From Liolophura sinensis (lineage: Eukaryota > Mollusca > Polyplacophora > Chitonida > Chitonidae), in contig NC_088301.1 of the NCBI RefSeq assembly GCF_032854445.1, forward strand, positions 20,083,808 through 20,147,807: 64,000 nucleotides of DNA, read 5' to 3'. Each line of letters opens with the position of its first letter. Position 1 is the stretch's first letter. Below the pieces are notes generated by a model, which saw nothing but the letters and a program-made list of their open reading frames with translations, ran no database searches and was not told the origin of the DNA. Below, piece by piece: positions 13,801 to 27,600 of this stretch. Made by a program: the position numbers and the translations under genes.

Positions 13801-16800
13801 TTCCTGTACGGCCTATTCCAGCGCTGTAATGGAGACAGGGAGATGTGTAAGGACTATACCTGGCGTAAACGATTCATTAGCACATTTATGTCGCTATGCA
13901 GTTATGTATGGTTCCAATTAGGCAACAACTGCTGAATTGGTTACTGGCAAACGCGTAGGCCCTTGCACTCGTTCGTGCCATGTGATTTGGGAATTGAAAT
14001 GAAACTCAGCGGACCACTTCGGTGGCCTAAGGGCGAGAGCGTCCGCCTCTAATTCGGGAGATGTGAAATCAAAAGCGGGTAGGGTAATACGAAAGACTCT
14101 AAAAATGGTAATCCCTTTGCCCTCAGTACTCAGAGGTTAGAGCAAAGGAAGCTGGACTGTTTGAAACGTTGTTAATATAATGTGACTGGTTCCGTCATCA
14201 TGATATGTTAGTAGCGGCAGCAATTTTGGCGGCAAGGACTCGCCCTGTCACAAGAAGACACAGTCTATGACTCCCCGTCGTCATATAACTGAAAAATTCT
14301 CAAGTACGACGTAAAAACCAAAGCATTAAGACATACATATGTATATATATAGTGTTACCCAAAACCCATCTCATTTTAGAAGAAGGATGTTTTCTTCTCG
14401 GTATTTGTTTCACTCTTGTGAGGCATTAAGTATGGACACAGGCATATATAAAGCCACGGTTAGAAAATAAACCAAGTTATCAACGATGCTCCAGGTAAAT
14501 GGATTTGAGTGACTCTCCAATTAGTGATGGTTTTCATGAAAAATGTTGATCATGCACATAGAATAACCATTTGAAAAAACAGAAAGTGTACACGATATAT
14601 GAAATCGTAAGAACATAGTAAAACAACTGAAACACATTGTAAACATTAAAAAAAAACAGGTGTCTTTCAGAAAGATTTTGTATGTGAAGAAAAGAAAACA
14701 ACAAATAAGTAACGTTTGTCATAATTAACAAAAATATACACTACTTCAAACCGACATTCTGAAAGTCCCCTCAGTTTCCATATTTTTTCATTATCAAAGG
14801 TGTATATATCAATAAAGGGAGTTAACCATATACCTGCAGTGCACCACCACAGGGCCATTCAGAGATGATTGGTACCCCAGGACTGTTCCCAGGAATTCCA
14901 GTAAACCAAGGACGTTAGAAGGCGCCCCGTGATCAGGCCATGTTGTGAAATGGAACTGTTTGACGATCCGGGTCTTGTTCTGCACCTAAAATCAATATAT
15001 TCAAAATGTATGTAAAGAGAACTTCTAGATGAACCTCTGAGATACATGCAGATGAACCTCTGGGATACATGTAGATGAACCTCTGAGGTACATGCAGATG
15101 AACCTCTAGGATACATGTAGATGAACTTCTGAGACACGTGTAGATGGAACCTCTGGGATACATGTAGATGAACCTCTGGGATACATGTAGATGAACCTCT
15201 GTGATACATGTAGATGAACCTCTGGGATACATGTAGATGAACCTCTGGGATACATGTAGATGAACCTCTGGGATACATGTAGATGAACCTCTGGGATACA
15301 TGTAGATGAACCTCTGGGATACATGTATATGAATCTCTGGGATACATGTAGATGAACCTCTGGGATACATGTAGATGAATCTCTGGGATACATGTAGATG
15401 AATCTCTGGGATACATGAAGGTGAATCTCTTGGATACATGCAGGTGAACCTCTGGGATACATGCAGGTGAACCTCTGAGATACATGCAGGTGAACCTCTG
15501 AGATACATGCACATGAACCTCTGACATACATGAAGATGAACCTCTGAGATACATGTAGGCGAACCTCAGCTCTGTTAATCATGCAGATGTGTTGAACGGT
15601 TGCACACCAACGAAGCAATATACAGTACCATTTGGCGAAATGCAAAGTTCTCTAATGTTGGCTGTAAGACCAATATCGACTGTTAGGTGGGTGATACAGT
15701 GGTTTTGCCTTAAGGACTTTTAAGTGTACGTCCTTTTATGTCATCTTTTATTTCCTCTAGAAACAGACTATATGTGGAAGTAATGAATATTCAGTCTGGC
15801 GTAAGGCACCGATCAATCAATCAATCAAATAAAAAAATCAATCAATCAATCAATAAATCATTCAATTATTCAGTTATACCACTGTCATCCTTTGACTTTC
15901 ACATGTAACATCCACGTATATGACTTAATTGTTTGTGATGTATTGTGCTAATACATGTAATTTTAAGAATGGGGCAGGTCTGTTGAATTTACGTTTTTGA
16001 ACTCATGTACATCACGGAATGCATGGTTATGACTTATTAAACGCCACTTTGGCAATATTACAGCCATATCCTGGCGACTCTTCTTTTCTTGGTGTTAGCG
16101 TGCGGCGCAGGACGATAACGCGTCTCACCAATGCGTTCGCACCGAGTTCAAGTGCAGCTCATGCTTGCTTCCTCTCAGGCTGTGCGTGGCAAGGTCTGCC
16201 AGCAATCTGTGGGCTTCCTTACACTCTGCATATCCACTTTTCTCCCATCATAATGCTCGCCACCGTCGTATCAGTGAAATATTCTTGAGTGCGACGTAAA
16301 ACACCAAACAAACAAATAACAAATAAACAAACAAACAACCAAATAAATATGCATATGTAGTATATACATAAAAGTGGCACTACCCAGAGCACTTCCCGAA
16401 AAGAATTTAGCATGTGGAAAACAGAATGGGATACTGGCAGAAGCCCGAAGTGGGACATATTATGTCATTTCAGTGAGGCTCGACATTCCACTGCAGCGTC
16501 AACAGCGCGACGTCACATTGGGTAGATCAAATACGTCACAGATGAAACTGCAGCATGCGTTTCCCGCTGCACAACAAAAAATTTGTGACCTTTTGCGAGA
16601 GGAAGCTCTGCCGATACCACATTATAAACGACCGTAATATCCATAATTTTCAAACAGGCACATTGTGTTCAAAACAAAACAACGACATAATACGATGTCT
16701 TGTTCTAATCATGTCGTTGTGGGGAATTTATCTTTTTCAGGAACCGAGTCCTTTTCTACGTTCTGTCAAATACAGAATGGAATGTTGAAAAACAAATATC

Positions 16801-18630
16801 TTACATCGAATTTACATACAAGCATACATCAATGAAACATAAAATGAATAAGTGATCACATTTGACAAATATTTTGAGTAAATAAGGTTATCTATATGAT
16901 AATTTAGGTCGAACGTAGATTCGAAGCGAACTCGACGGGAATCCACCTATGCTCGTCACACTTTTACGTCGAAAAGTTTGCCAGAAATTTATGACCGCGA
17001 TGGCTACGATCCGGGTCACAAGTAAACACTGATGTATCATTGTGGTTGTAAGATCATGAGTCACTATGGTTAATTGTACCATAAAAGACTTACGACATAG
17101 AACAAAAATCCCTGAACAAGAGCAGCGATGATAGTGTGATAATTGGCAAACGGTCACACGTAACCGAGAAGGTACGGTCTCATGTTAATTTACCTCAGTT
17201 AGGGTTTTATTCCAGCTTTTAATGTAAATGCCTTAACAGTAGGACATTACGCACTTCCTAGCACCTAGGGTTAAGTATAATTAGGCAAAAAAAAAATACT
17301 GCGTTGTTTTCAACCTTAACATACAACAATTGAAGGGGAGGTTAGTCCCTCGGGATGCTTGGTCCAACATGGTTTATGTGGGAATACAGTGATTATTGTG
17401 CGCCATAACTGTGTCAGCTTCCATCCTGTCGAATTAGATTGTCATGTTGGATATATAAACTGTTGCAAGGGCAACTGATTTTTTTTTTTTTTTTGATTGG
17501 TGTTTTACGCCGTACTCAAGAATATTTCACTTATACGACGGCGGCCAGCATTATGGTGGGCGGAAACCGGGCAGAGCCCGGGAGAATCCCATGGCCATCC
17601 GCAGGTTACTGACAGACCTTCCCACATACGGCCGGAGAGGAAGTCAGCATGAGCTGGACTTGAACTCACAGCGACCGCATTGGTGAGAGACTCCTGGGTC
17701 ATTACGCTGCGCTAGAGCGCTAACCAACTGAGCCACGGAGGCCCCGCAAGGGCAACTGAGATATATATGTTATTATTGACAACTTATATACTAGCATGGT
17801 ACATTATTTGAATACTCATTTCACTTATTCAGTCGGAACACATGAATTCACCTTAGTTGGTTATTGGTGACCTTTTTACAGCCTGTAATGGAGAAAGTAC
17901 GAGTAACAGAACTTCCAAAAGAGTCTTCTTTAAGGAGAGCACTGTTGCAAGTGCTTTCTCCGTTTTAAACGACAGTCATTAACAATATTCATGTACCTGA
18001 GTGACTTTCTGCACTACTCAAATGATTGTTGGAGTAAACATTTTATATAAGTAGTTCTGTTTTATGCAGTGAATTTCGACTATATATATATCTTCAAGGC
18101 TGAAATTTTTCTTACCATCCTGCATGTAACCCGTTCGTAAATTTATAGCCGGCTGCTTTATACATGCTGGCCCAGTTAAATTGTGTCTGATGTCTGATGC
18201 GTGCATGTTTCTAGGATCTTTGAACACATACGCTAATTGATCAGGAGAGCATCGCGCAGTAGAACATGCAATTGCATTTGCGTGGCAAAGGTAGCGGTGT
18301 CTTATGCAATGTTGGGATTGCGCAGTAAGAGACAGCTTTGTAGGATCAAAGCCACATAGCACTGTGGATTATTTCACCATGTAATACTGATTTTAGTGTC
18401 TCTGCACAATGTTCTCCGTCGTACTGTACTTTCCAGAATAAAAATGAGCACAGTCTGCAATTTCTTTAAACAGAAAGAACAATATGACAATAGGGTGACA
18501 TCACATAAAATATGAGGAAGTGACTGTTGTTGTTATTGCTAATGGAACCTTCCATAAACCAACATCTTGCTAAACCGGGTTTTTTTCGGGGTACCTGGAA
18601 TGGTCGGGTTCCACAAGTTTTACTATAATA

Positions 18631-18683
<53 letters not shown>

Positions 18684-21600
18684 CAGCTAAAAAAACAAAA
18701 CAAAAAACAAAACAAAACAAACAAACAAACAAACAAAAAACAGATAACAAAAAACAAAACAGGAAAGCAAATAAATGAGCCCTGATATATTCCCACCTTC
18801 AAGTGTGTGAGCTGCAGAGTCCTGATTACGTAGTTGGCGAAGCTCTCTTCGTCCAGCAGAGAGACTCTGATAGAGCCGAAACGCTTGGATCCTTCATCCG
18901 GCCAGTACTGGTAGCACTTAGTCTGTTGTGTTAAAAAAATGGATATCTGTATAGATGTATATTTTGTCTTAAAGAGACAAAAAATCGATCTGTGAAAATC
19001 CAATCGAATTTTTACTATTATTTTAGAATAGCCCAATTACCTTTCACAAAATATCAGGATGGACTGTGCACTTGCTACCGTTCACAATGGGTAATGAAGT
19101 TCCGAAAATTTATAAAACAGGTCTATAACATATAACTTTTTCAAAGTTTATAACTTTCGAGTCTGATATTTTCTAAAAAACAGTAATTTAAATTATTCTT
19201 CGTTAACCGGAAGAGTACATGTTATTCTCATTAGTGAATATTGGGGCCTCCGTGGCTCAGTTGGTGAGCGCGCTACCGCAGCGTAATGACCCAGAAGCCT
19301 GTCACCAATGCGGTCGCTGTGAGTTCAAGTCCAACTCATGCTGGCTTCCTCTCCGGCCGTACGTGGGGAGGTCTGCCACCAGCCTGCGGATGGTCGTGGG
19401 TTTCCCCCGGGCTTTACCCGATTTCCTCCCACCATAATGCTGGCCGCTGTCGTATAAGTGAAATATTCTTGAGTACGGCATAAAACTCCAATCATATAAA
19501 TAAAAAATTAGCGAATATGGGTTTTTTTGCAACTTACTTATAACTAAGTTATTCATTCTCTCGACACTAGCGAGAAAAACTTGCAATTTCACACCCTGAC
19601 AAAAGCCTTACTGCTATTAGTTAAAAACGAGTTAGACTAATTCATTTGGATAAAACGACTTGATTGATAATTATTGGACATAGCTTATTGGTGCTAAAGA
19701 CCTCGAACAAGGATGAAATGACTTGACTGATAGTTATTGAACATAGCTTATTGGTGCTGAAGACCTCGAACAAAAATAAAATGACTTGACAGATAGTTAT
19801 TTAACATAGCTTATTGGTGCTAAAGACCTCGAACAAGGATGAAATGACTTGACTGATAGTTATTTAGCATAGCTTATTGGTGCTCAAGACCTCGAACAAG
19901 GATAAAATAACTTGACATCTCCAAAGCCAGGTTTGAACTAGAATCTCGTGGATTACATGACGAAGTCTAAAGCTTAAACACATGGACTTTGTGGCATTTC
20001 ATTTTATATAGAAGTAAATCCCTACCTTTGTCTTCTCCACCAAATTGGTCACCATGACAACTTTGCCGGTGTTTTGTTCCCAGATCATGCGCATGAACTC
20101 ATTTATGATCACATCAGTGGGACCTGTTATAGATAATCATCTCCGAGTATTTATATATTATTAAATGTGAAGACGTATTGAAGGCTAAGATTGAATACAC
20201 ATGTACTTTGAATGAGATTTCGAACACAATGGCAAATCGATATATGTGGAAAAATTTTGTGATTAACAACTTTTATCAGTAATTAAAAGTATAAGCAAAT
20301 ATACTGCAATACATGTAAATCCTAGTTGTAGTCGCCAAACAGTGGCGGGGTCAGTTTAGCTCAGGCATTTACATACACTGAAAGGTGAGAACCTGAGGTA
20401 AATGACAAAAACACCATTTTAGACATTGTAAGTAATACATTTACACTGCTGTTACTATTAGCTACATTGTTATTTAACTATAGGATACGACAACATAGTC
20501 TAGATCACAACCTTATATGGTCACAGGTCGTATCACCTTTATAACAGCTAGAGTACTTACCCTGAGACGCGATGTACTTTTTAGGTTCGTTGTAGCCCTG
20601 AAGACAAAAGAATATTACAATTACGCATATATGACGATATCCAGGCTTAGATCTTCATATTATTCCTGACCTGCGTGATGAGACCGCCAAATCAGGCATA
20701 CGCGCCCACACTTATATATAATTTGTACATAATTACTCACATTGATATAACAGGCGTTGATGTAATCTGTATCCCGTTCGCCAAACTTCTTCAGATGAAC
20801 CCGCGAGTGGTCGTCTGAAAAGACAAAGTTTTGTCTTTATTATGCACCTGTCCGTGTAGCCTCAGGACCATGCTAGGAATACACGAACACCGTTCACTTT
20901 GATTTCTACGCATACAGGCGCACGGTAATATAAAGACACAAGAGCCTTTCGCTTACCCTCCTTTATTTTGAAAAAGAAAAACCATACACTATATATAATG
21001 GACTGTTCGCGAGTTCGAATCCAACACATGCTGACTTTAAATGAAGAGTGAGTGAGTGATACGGGTCAACCACTCGTTGCACTATCCCCTTCATGCTGAA
21101 CTCCAAGCGAGGAAGTTACAACTTCCTGTGTTAAGGTCTTAGGACTGACCCGACCCAGGATTGACCCTGGATTTACCGCTCCCGAAGCGTATGCTCTAAC
21201 AATTGTGCTATGGGGGCCCGGTTTAAATAGAGAGGTTTACTAGGTAGATACCGGAGAGCGATAACCCTCTCCTATTCGAGTCCCATTTCTGCCGACCATC
21301 ACCCTAAACATCGCCGTAATGTTCATGAACACTATTAGGGTTTAAATGATTAGTAAATAAATGTTTCTGCGCAATATAAGATTAGCGCATGACAATAAAA
21401 GCAGAGCAGAGCAGAGCAGAGCAGAGACGATCGTGTGATAGTTGGCAAATGGTCACAGGTATCGGGTGAAATACGGCATCGGGCCCGCCTACCTCAAAGA
21501 TTTATTTTATAGTAACTTAAACGTCCCCACACCAATGCGGTTGCTGTGGGTTCAAGTCCAGCGCATGCTGGCTTCCTCTCTGGTCGTAAGTGGGAAAGTC

Positions 21601-24600
21601 TGACAGCAGCCTGCGGATGGTCATGGGTTTCCCGCGGGTTCTGCCCGGTTTCCTCCCACCATAATGCTGGCTGCCGTCGTATAAGTGAAATATTCTTGAC
21701 TACGGCGTAAAACACCAATCAAATAAATAAAAAAATGTCCCCAGTTAACATGGACAACACTGGGTTAGATGTAAAAAAATGCAGTGATGTTAATTACAAT
21801 CTATGAATTCTGAATTCTGTCATCACATATAATAAAAAGTAACATGGATTTGAGTACTGAGTGCATTATGTAACAACTTACAAGCCACCAGATTCCGATA
21901 TCGGCTTTTGAGCTTGTTCTCAGGTTTGTCAGCCTCGTCATGCTTAGCGTGTAGTCCCACGGGAAGTGTCTGTAGTAAACAATCAATACCGTGTCTGACA
22001 GTTTATCTTAAGATTTTACCCAAAATCCACCAAACAATGAATAAACATATTAATAAAAAAATGAAACACATTAAGACAGAGTGTGATGATTGACAAATGG
22101 TTACACGTAACCGCTGAAATATGGTCTCTTAACACAATTATGTCATCAAATTTAACATACAATGACATTAAAACCATATAAAAGGACCAGGCAGGGGCCT
22201 CCGTGGCTCAGTCGGTTAGCGCGCTAGCGCAGCATAGTGACCCAGAAGCCTCTCACCAATGCGGTCGCTGTGCCTTCAAGACCAGCTCATGCTGGCTTCC
22301 TCTCCGGCCGTACGTGGGAAGGTCTGGCAGCAACCTGCGGATGGTCGTGGGTTTCCACCCACCATAATGCTGGCCGCCGTCGTATAAGTGAAATATTCTT
22401 GAGTACGGCGTAAAACACCAATCAAAAAAAAAAAAAGGACCAGGCCTATGAGATCAGCAGAATCTAGGTTCATGCAGGAAGCCTTCTGCTCCAAATATTG
22501 TGTGACTTAATAAGCCGACATGATTTACACGGTATATTATCAGCCAATCAGAACGTTTCACAAAAGTCGTCACCAATATAGAGAAAGCACATGACGTTAT
22601 AATTGTACAAACACAATAGGAGCCCGTTTTTAGTAAAATAACGATGGTATTTTTTGTACAGCAAACTTCTGATCAACGTCGAAGAGATGTGTCCCTTGTA
22701 TCTATGTGAAGTGAAGATTTTTTTGCTGTCAAAATGATTTGCTTACACCAAAAGCGTCCGTTTGTCATGTCCAAATCTGATCGCGTACAACAGTATAGCT
22801 GATTCTAAAATAGAACTAATAGACATACATTTTCGTTCTGATGACCTTCAAGACGTAGTGACAAACTTCACAGAGATGCCAGAGGTTTATTAACGCTATG
22901 AAAACCTCATCCTATAAATGCATTGTAACTGGAGACAGGTCGGAGATAATCTTTCGGAAGGTGGCAGCTTATCATCAAAACAGAGTAAATACATGAGCAA
23001 AGAAATTAGTAAACTGGATTAGCTATCAGAGTCGGTTGTGGTAAGGTTCTGGCGGGCTACGCCATCTTTGGTGTAATTTCCGCAAATTATACCCAATTTC
23101 GCGCATATACACGTGCAATTCTAACGGCGCTTAGATCGGAACAGCAGTTTGAGAGATATATCTTAAATTTGTTGATGGTTCCTGCGAGACGCTGATCACC
23201 TGATTCGGCTGAGTCCACATATGAAATGGCACAAGGCTGTAACAGAAACAGTTTTCTCTACCTCAAACTCCGTCTTGAATCCCACGGAAGCTTTCTTCCT
23301 GAGCATGTACCGTCGGAATTCCTCCACCAGAACACGAGTGCTCTCCTGAAATGCGCCTGGGTTTGCAAAGCCTGCTGCGGCGACATCAGCAGCAGCATCT
23401 TCATCCTCTCCATCGTTTCCTGTAAGGTAATGTGGAAAAAACAGTGATATTTAAATATTATATATTGATTATTTATATGTGATTATATACACGGTATATC
23501 ATTTCTGTATATATGCACAATATCTATTTGTATTTCGGTAAACAGAAAAAAATCAAGTACTATAAATACTTTGTAAAGATAAATGGAGCTAATCTACAAA
23601 CATTCTGCAGGTTTACAGATTGATTTCCCATCGATATGCCAAGGAACCTCCCACCAATGAGGTAGCTGTGAGCTGACGTCCAGCTTATGCTGGCCTCCTC
23701 TCCAGGTCTGGTATCAGCCTGCGCATGGTCGTGGGTTTTCCCTGGGCGGTGTCCGGTTTCATCCCACCGTAATGCTGGCTGTCGTCGTACATGTGAAACA
23801 TTTTTGAGTACGGCGTAAAATACCAATAAAATAAATCAATAAATAAATAGCATCGATATGCTAACATTCATTTTAGCTGTAACTTATTGGTTGACGGCTG
23901 GTATACGAATGTTGTTGTATATTTGTCTGGTTATTGCCTGGCTGCGAAAAACGACGCTGTACTTTCACGAAACCTTGCCTATATAACCACGCAATGGGGA
24001 AGTTTCGAGCTGGAAATCTCTTGTCGTTAAAAGTAAAGATCAATTCAACTGTATCACGTGACTTGTGGCAATGTTAGCCAACCTTTGTAGACATTAATTT
24101 ACCGATGACCGTGTTATAGAGGCACAAATGACCCCTCTTTTCCTTAGGAATTTCTCAAGTTCACAAACGTTCAGCTCCTCGATTTTCTACGTCGTTTGTC
24201 AACTCTGTTAAATACTCTTTGTCAAACTTTTTTTTCAGGCGCCTATGTTATATTAAATGTGATCAAAAATATTTGTCTCGCGTTTTTAACAGATCACATG
24301 ATACAGTTAAACTTTTTTTTAACTTTATCGATAAATGACTTCGACTCGATAATCCCCTATTGGTTGGAAATTCACGTTCAAAAGAAAGCTGTTTACCCAT
24401 GTTGTTTGTCAGGTACAGCTACTGGTTCTTGCACATGTCTGCGTTAAACAGGTAAATGCAGATGCCACTGTTTTTATTTAAGAAAACGTGGGTTATAAAA
24501 TGGCGAAGTCATTGCAGTTATTTACTGAATATATACTTTATCTCCCTAAAAGTCAGCCGGTATGCGTTCCATAAACTCGTTCTTCAATGGGCCATTCCAC

Positions 24601-27600
24601 TGAAAACATCAGTCATGACAAAGCCTCCAGATGATATGTGCTGATATCAAAACTTCCAGTTATTATGTGTGGATACCAAAGCATTCCAGTCTATGTGTAG
24701 TCCTCTACATCTTTCACCCACACACGAAATGCTATAGGGTTTGTTGGTTCTGTGTACTGCTAGTAGCCTATAACATTGACGAGTTGATCCATAGACAAAC
24801 TATAGGCCTAACTTTAGCGGTAAAGTTCATGGTTGTCTTTGCGATAATGTTTTGATAGCAAACTGTCAACTCAAGATATCGTGAAATGAAAGGTATAACT
24901 CTTTTGTAAACATAAATACTGTTATTCGTGGAAGCCTGAATGTTCCCCTCATCAATATGGTGCTTTATGATATATATCATTACATGTGTCATTGGTCATT
25001 ATCAAAAGAGTATAGAAGGTAGAACTAAGTTAGATGAAAACAAAAGACAGCATGAATATCATCAATTTTTTTGCTTAAAGCTTCATTTATATACATGACA
25101 CACCTATGTTGTCTGTTGGTACTGGGTCATCGTGCTGAGGTCCAAACATTAGGCGACTCGGTTGAAGTGCCGTGTTTGAGTTTCGGAACCGTCCACTGCG
25201 CCGTCTGGAAAGTAAAGGGAGATAAGTCAGCATATGGTCGATATAAAAAGCAAGAGAGTATCAACTTTACCGCAGACAAAGGCACAGTTTTCCTGAACGG
25301 ATTACATCCTTGGGCCAGGCACGCGTGCGCAGAATATCAACGGAAATCAGAACCGCGGATAAAGAAACGAGGGCCAAAAACTTTAAAAATGGCACTTGCT
25401 CCTCTCTCGTCTTGCGGTAAACTCTGAGGTGTTACAACAAGAAAGAATGACAGGTTGGCCTGGTGTCTGTATAATGTGACTGGGTGGGGTGTCACGTCTT
25501 CTGGATGATACTTCAATGGCGGCAGCACTTTCGCGGCATGGACTCACCCTGCCACAAGAAGACTCAGGATATATACACACATCTAGTGACTCATCGTCAT
25601 AATATGACTGAAAGATTGTTGAGACTCCCAAGCATATCCATACATACATAAACAGAATGCAAAAGCTCAGTGCAATGAGGTCGCTGTAAGTTCTAGTCCA
25701 GCTCATGCTGGCTTCCTCTTTGGCCGTACGTGGGAAGGTCTGTCAGCAACCTGCGGATGGTCGTGGGTTTCCCTGGGTTCTGCCCCGGGTTCCTCCCACC
25801 ATAATGCTGGCTGCCGTTTAAAAATATTCTTGACTGCATCGTAAAACACTAAATAAGTGAGTAAATAAATAAATAAGTGAGTAAATAAATAAATAAGTGA
25901 GTAAATAAAAAAATAAATAAATAAATAAACAATCAAACAAACAAATATATAAATAAATAAATAAATAAAAAAATAAAAAAATAAATAAATAAAGGCTGAG
26001 TAGTATGCATCAGTACCTGCGTATGATGAGGACAACAACAACAATCACGATCAGTATCAGAACCAGAACTGAGACTCCGACAGATACACCGACGGCTGAC
26101 GAACTCGTCAAAGGAGCATCTGCAAAACAGACTTCATGCATGAACATCAAACGTCATACAACGTCAACAGAGTACTAATACCTCTTTATGTTTGCGTATT
26201 TATTTTATCTGTGTTAAGAGACAACAGACGAAATATCTTTGGCAGAACAGGGGCCTTCATGACCGAGGTGGAAAGCACGTTAGCACGGCGCAATGAACCA
26301 GGAGCCTCTCACCAAAACTGTTGCTGTGAGTTCAAATCTAGCTCACACTGGCTTCCTCTCCGACCGCACGTTGAAAGTTCTCTCAGCAACCTGTGAATGG
26401 TCATGAGTTCTCCCGAGCTATGTCCCGTTTCCTGCAACCATAATGCTTGCCACCGTCGTATAAGTGAAATATTCTTGAAAACGCCTAAAAACACCAATGA
26501 AATAAATTATATAAATATTTTTATATATATTTTATTTATTATAAATAAAAAATATTTATTATAAATATATAATAAATGAGCCGAATACAACCTGTCTAAA
26601 ACACCGAAGGATCAACCAATCTTTGTGAAGATAATATGTGAAGAAAATATAACCAACCAAATGCATGTTTTGCTCCTAATACTAGTTTAATTGAGCTGAA
26701 TAAACGGAGAATATCCTTACACAAATGCGAAATATAGGGAAAGCTTTTATATGTATATTACTTTAGCCAAGAATTCCTGGCTGTGAAAATTTTGATATTT
26801 GAACCTGTCGTCCAAGAACGCTTCCACATGTACATGCAGCCCACCGCCGAAAAAATAGGCGACGCAAGGTACATTCAACTGCTAAAATGGAAAGTTTATT
26901 TTACGTTTCTAGAATCCTTAAACACGAGGGGAGGTTTTGGTTCCGTTTAGCGCGCTAAATCTGTAGGTTCATATTGTGAAACATAACTTTATCACTCCAT
27001 CTCAGGCCGTCGCTAACTACGCGCACCTGCTCGCTGTTTCTTACACTTCAGTTCAATCTTTTACGTGGTCGGGGCCGGTACACCGGCTGAAAGGAATCCA
27101 AAGGCGGTTCATTACACAGTTATCTTCCCATGGCCTAGGTATATTATCTGAGTTCCCCTGTGTGATGCGGATGACATCTTCTCTCACAGACACCAGTCGT
27201 GTAACGACGGGACTGATACAGTTTTTCACTACAGGTGTCTACACGGTTATCTCCCATGACCCTGGGTATATTACCTGTGTAACAGTGTTCCCATGTGTAG
27301 CCCGGATGACACCCTCCCTCACAGACACCAGTCGTAACGTAACAGGTGGGTCTGATACAATTCTCACTACAGATGTTTACACAGTTATCCCCAGCAGTCG
27401 TAACGTCACTGATACAGTGCTCACTACAAGTGTTTACACAGTTATCTCTCTATGACCCTGGGTATATTACCTGTGTCACAGTGTTCCCCAGTGTAACCCG
27501 GATGACATCCTGCCTCACAGACACCAGTCGTAACGTTACAAGCAGGACTGATACACTTGTCACTACAGGTGTTTACACAGTTATCTCCCCATCTTCCAGG

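Noticed and set aside
14859-15645. Overlapping minus-strand frames of up to 231 codons coding a 23-residue repeat
   Set aside because: They are the 23-bp minisatellite read in three frames; they share one end with real exon 20, which explains part of the length.
22196-22290. tRNA gene suggested by A box and B box in the GGGGCCTCCGTGGCTCAG segment
   Set aside because: It is the tRNA-derived head of the SINE family, followed each time by the same non-tRNA body, A-rich tail and target duplications.
24380-24450. Candidate juxtamembrane exon ([13 protein letters not shown]) on the minus strand
   Set aside because: Its end phase does not fit exon 14, whereas 25104-25204 fits on both sides.
25071-25427. 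Plus-strand open frame of 118 codons with a signal-peptide-like start and cysteines resembling an Ig-like fragment
   Set aside because: It overlaps minus-strand exon 13, which fits the phosphatase gene in phase, splice sites and basic juxtamembrane composition; the plus frame has no splice or domain support.
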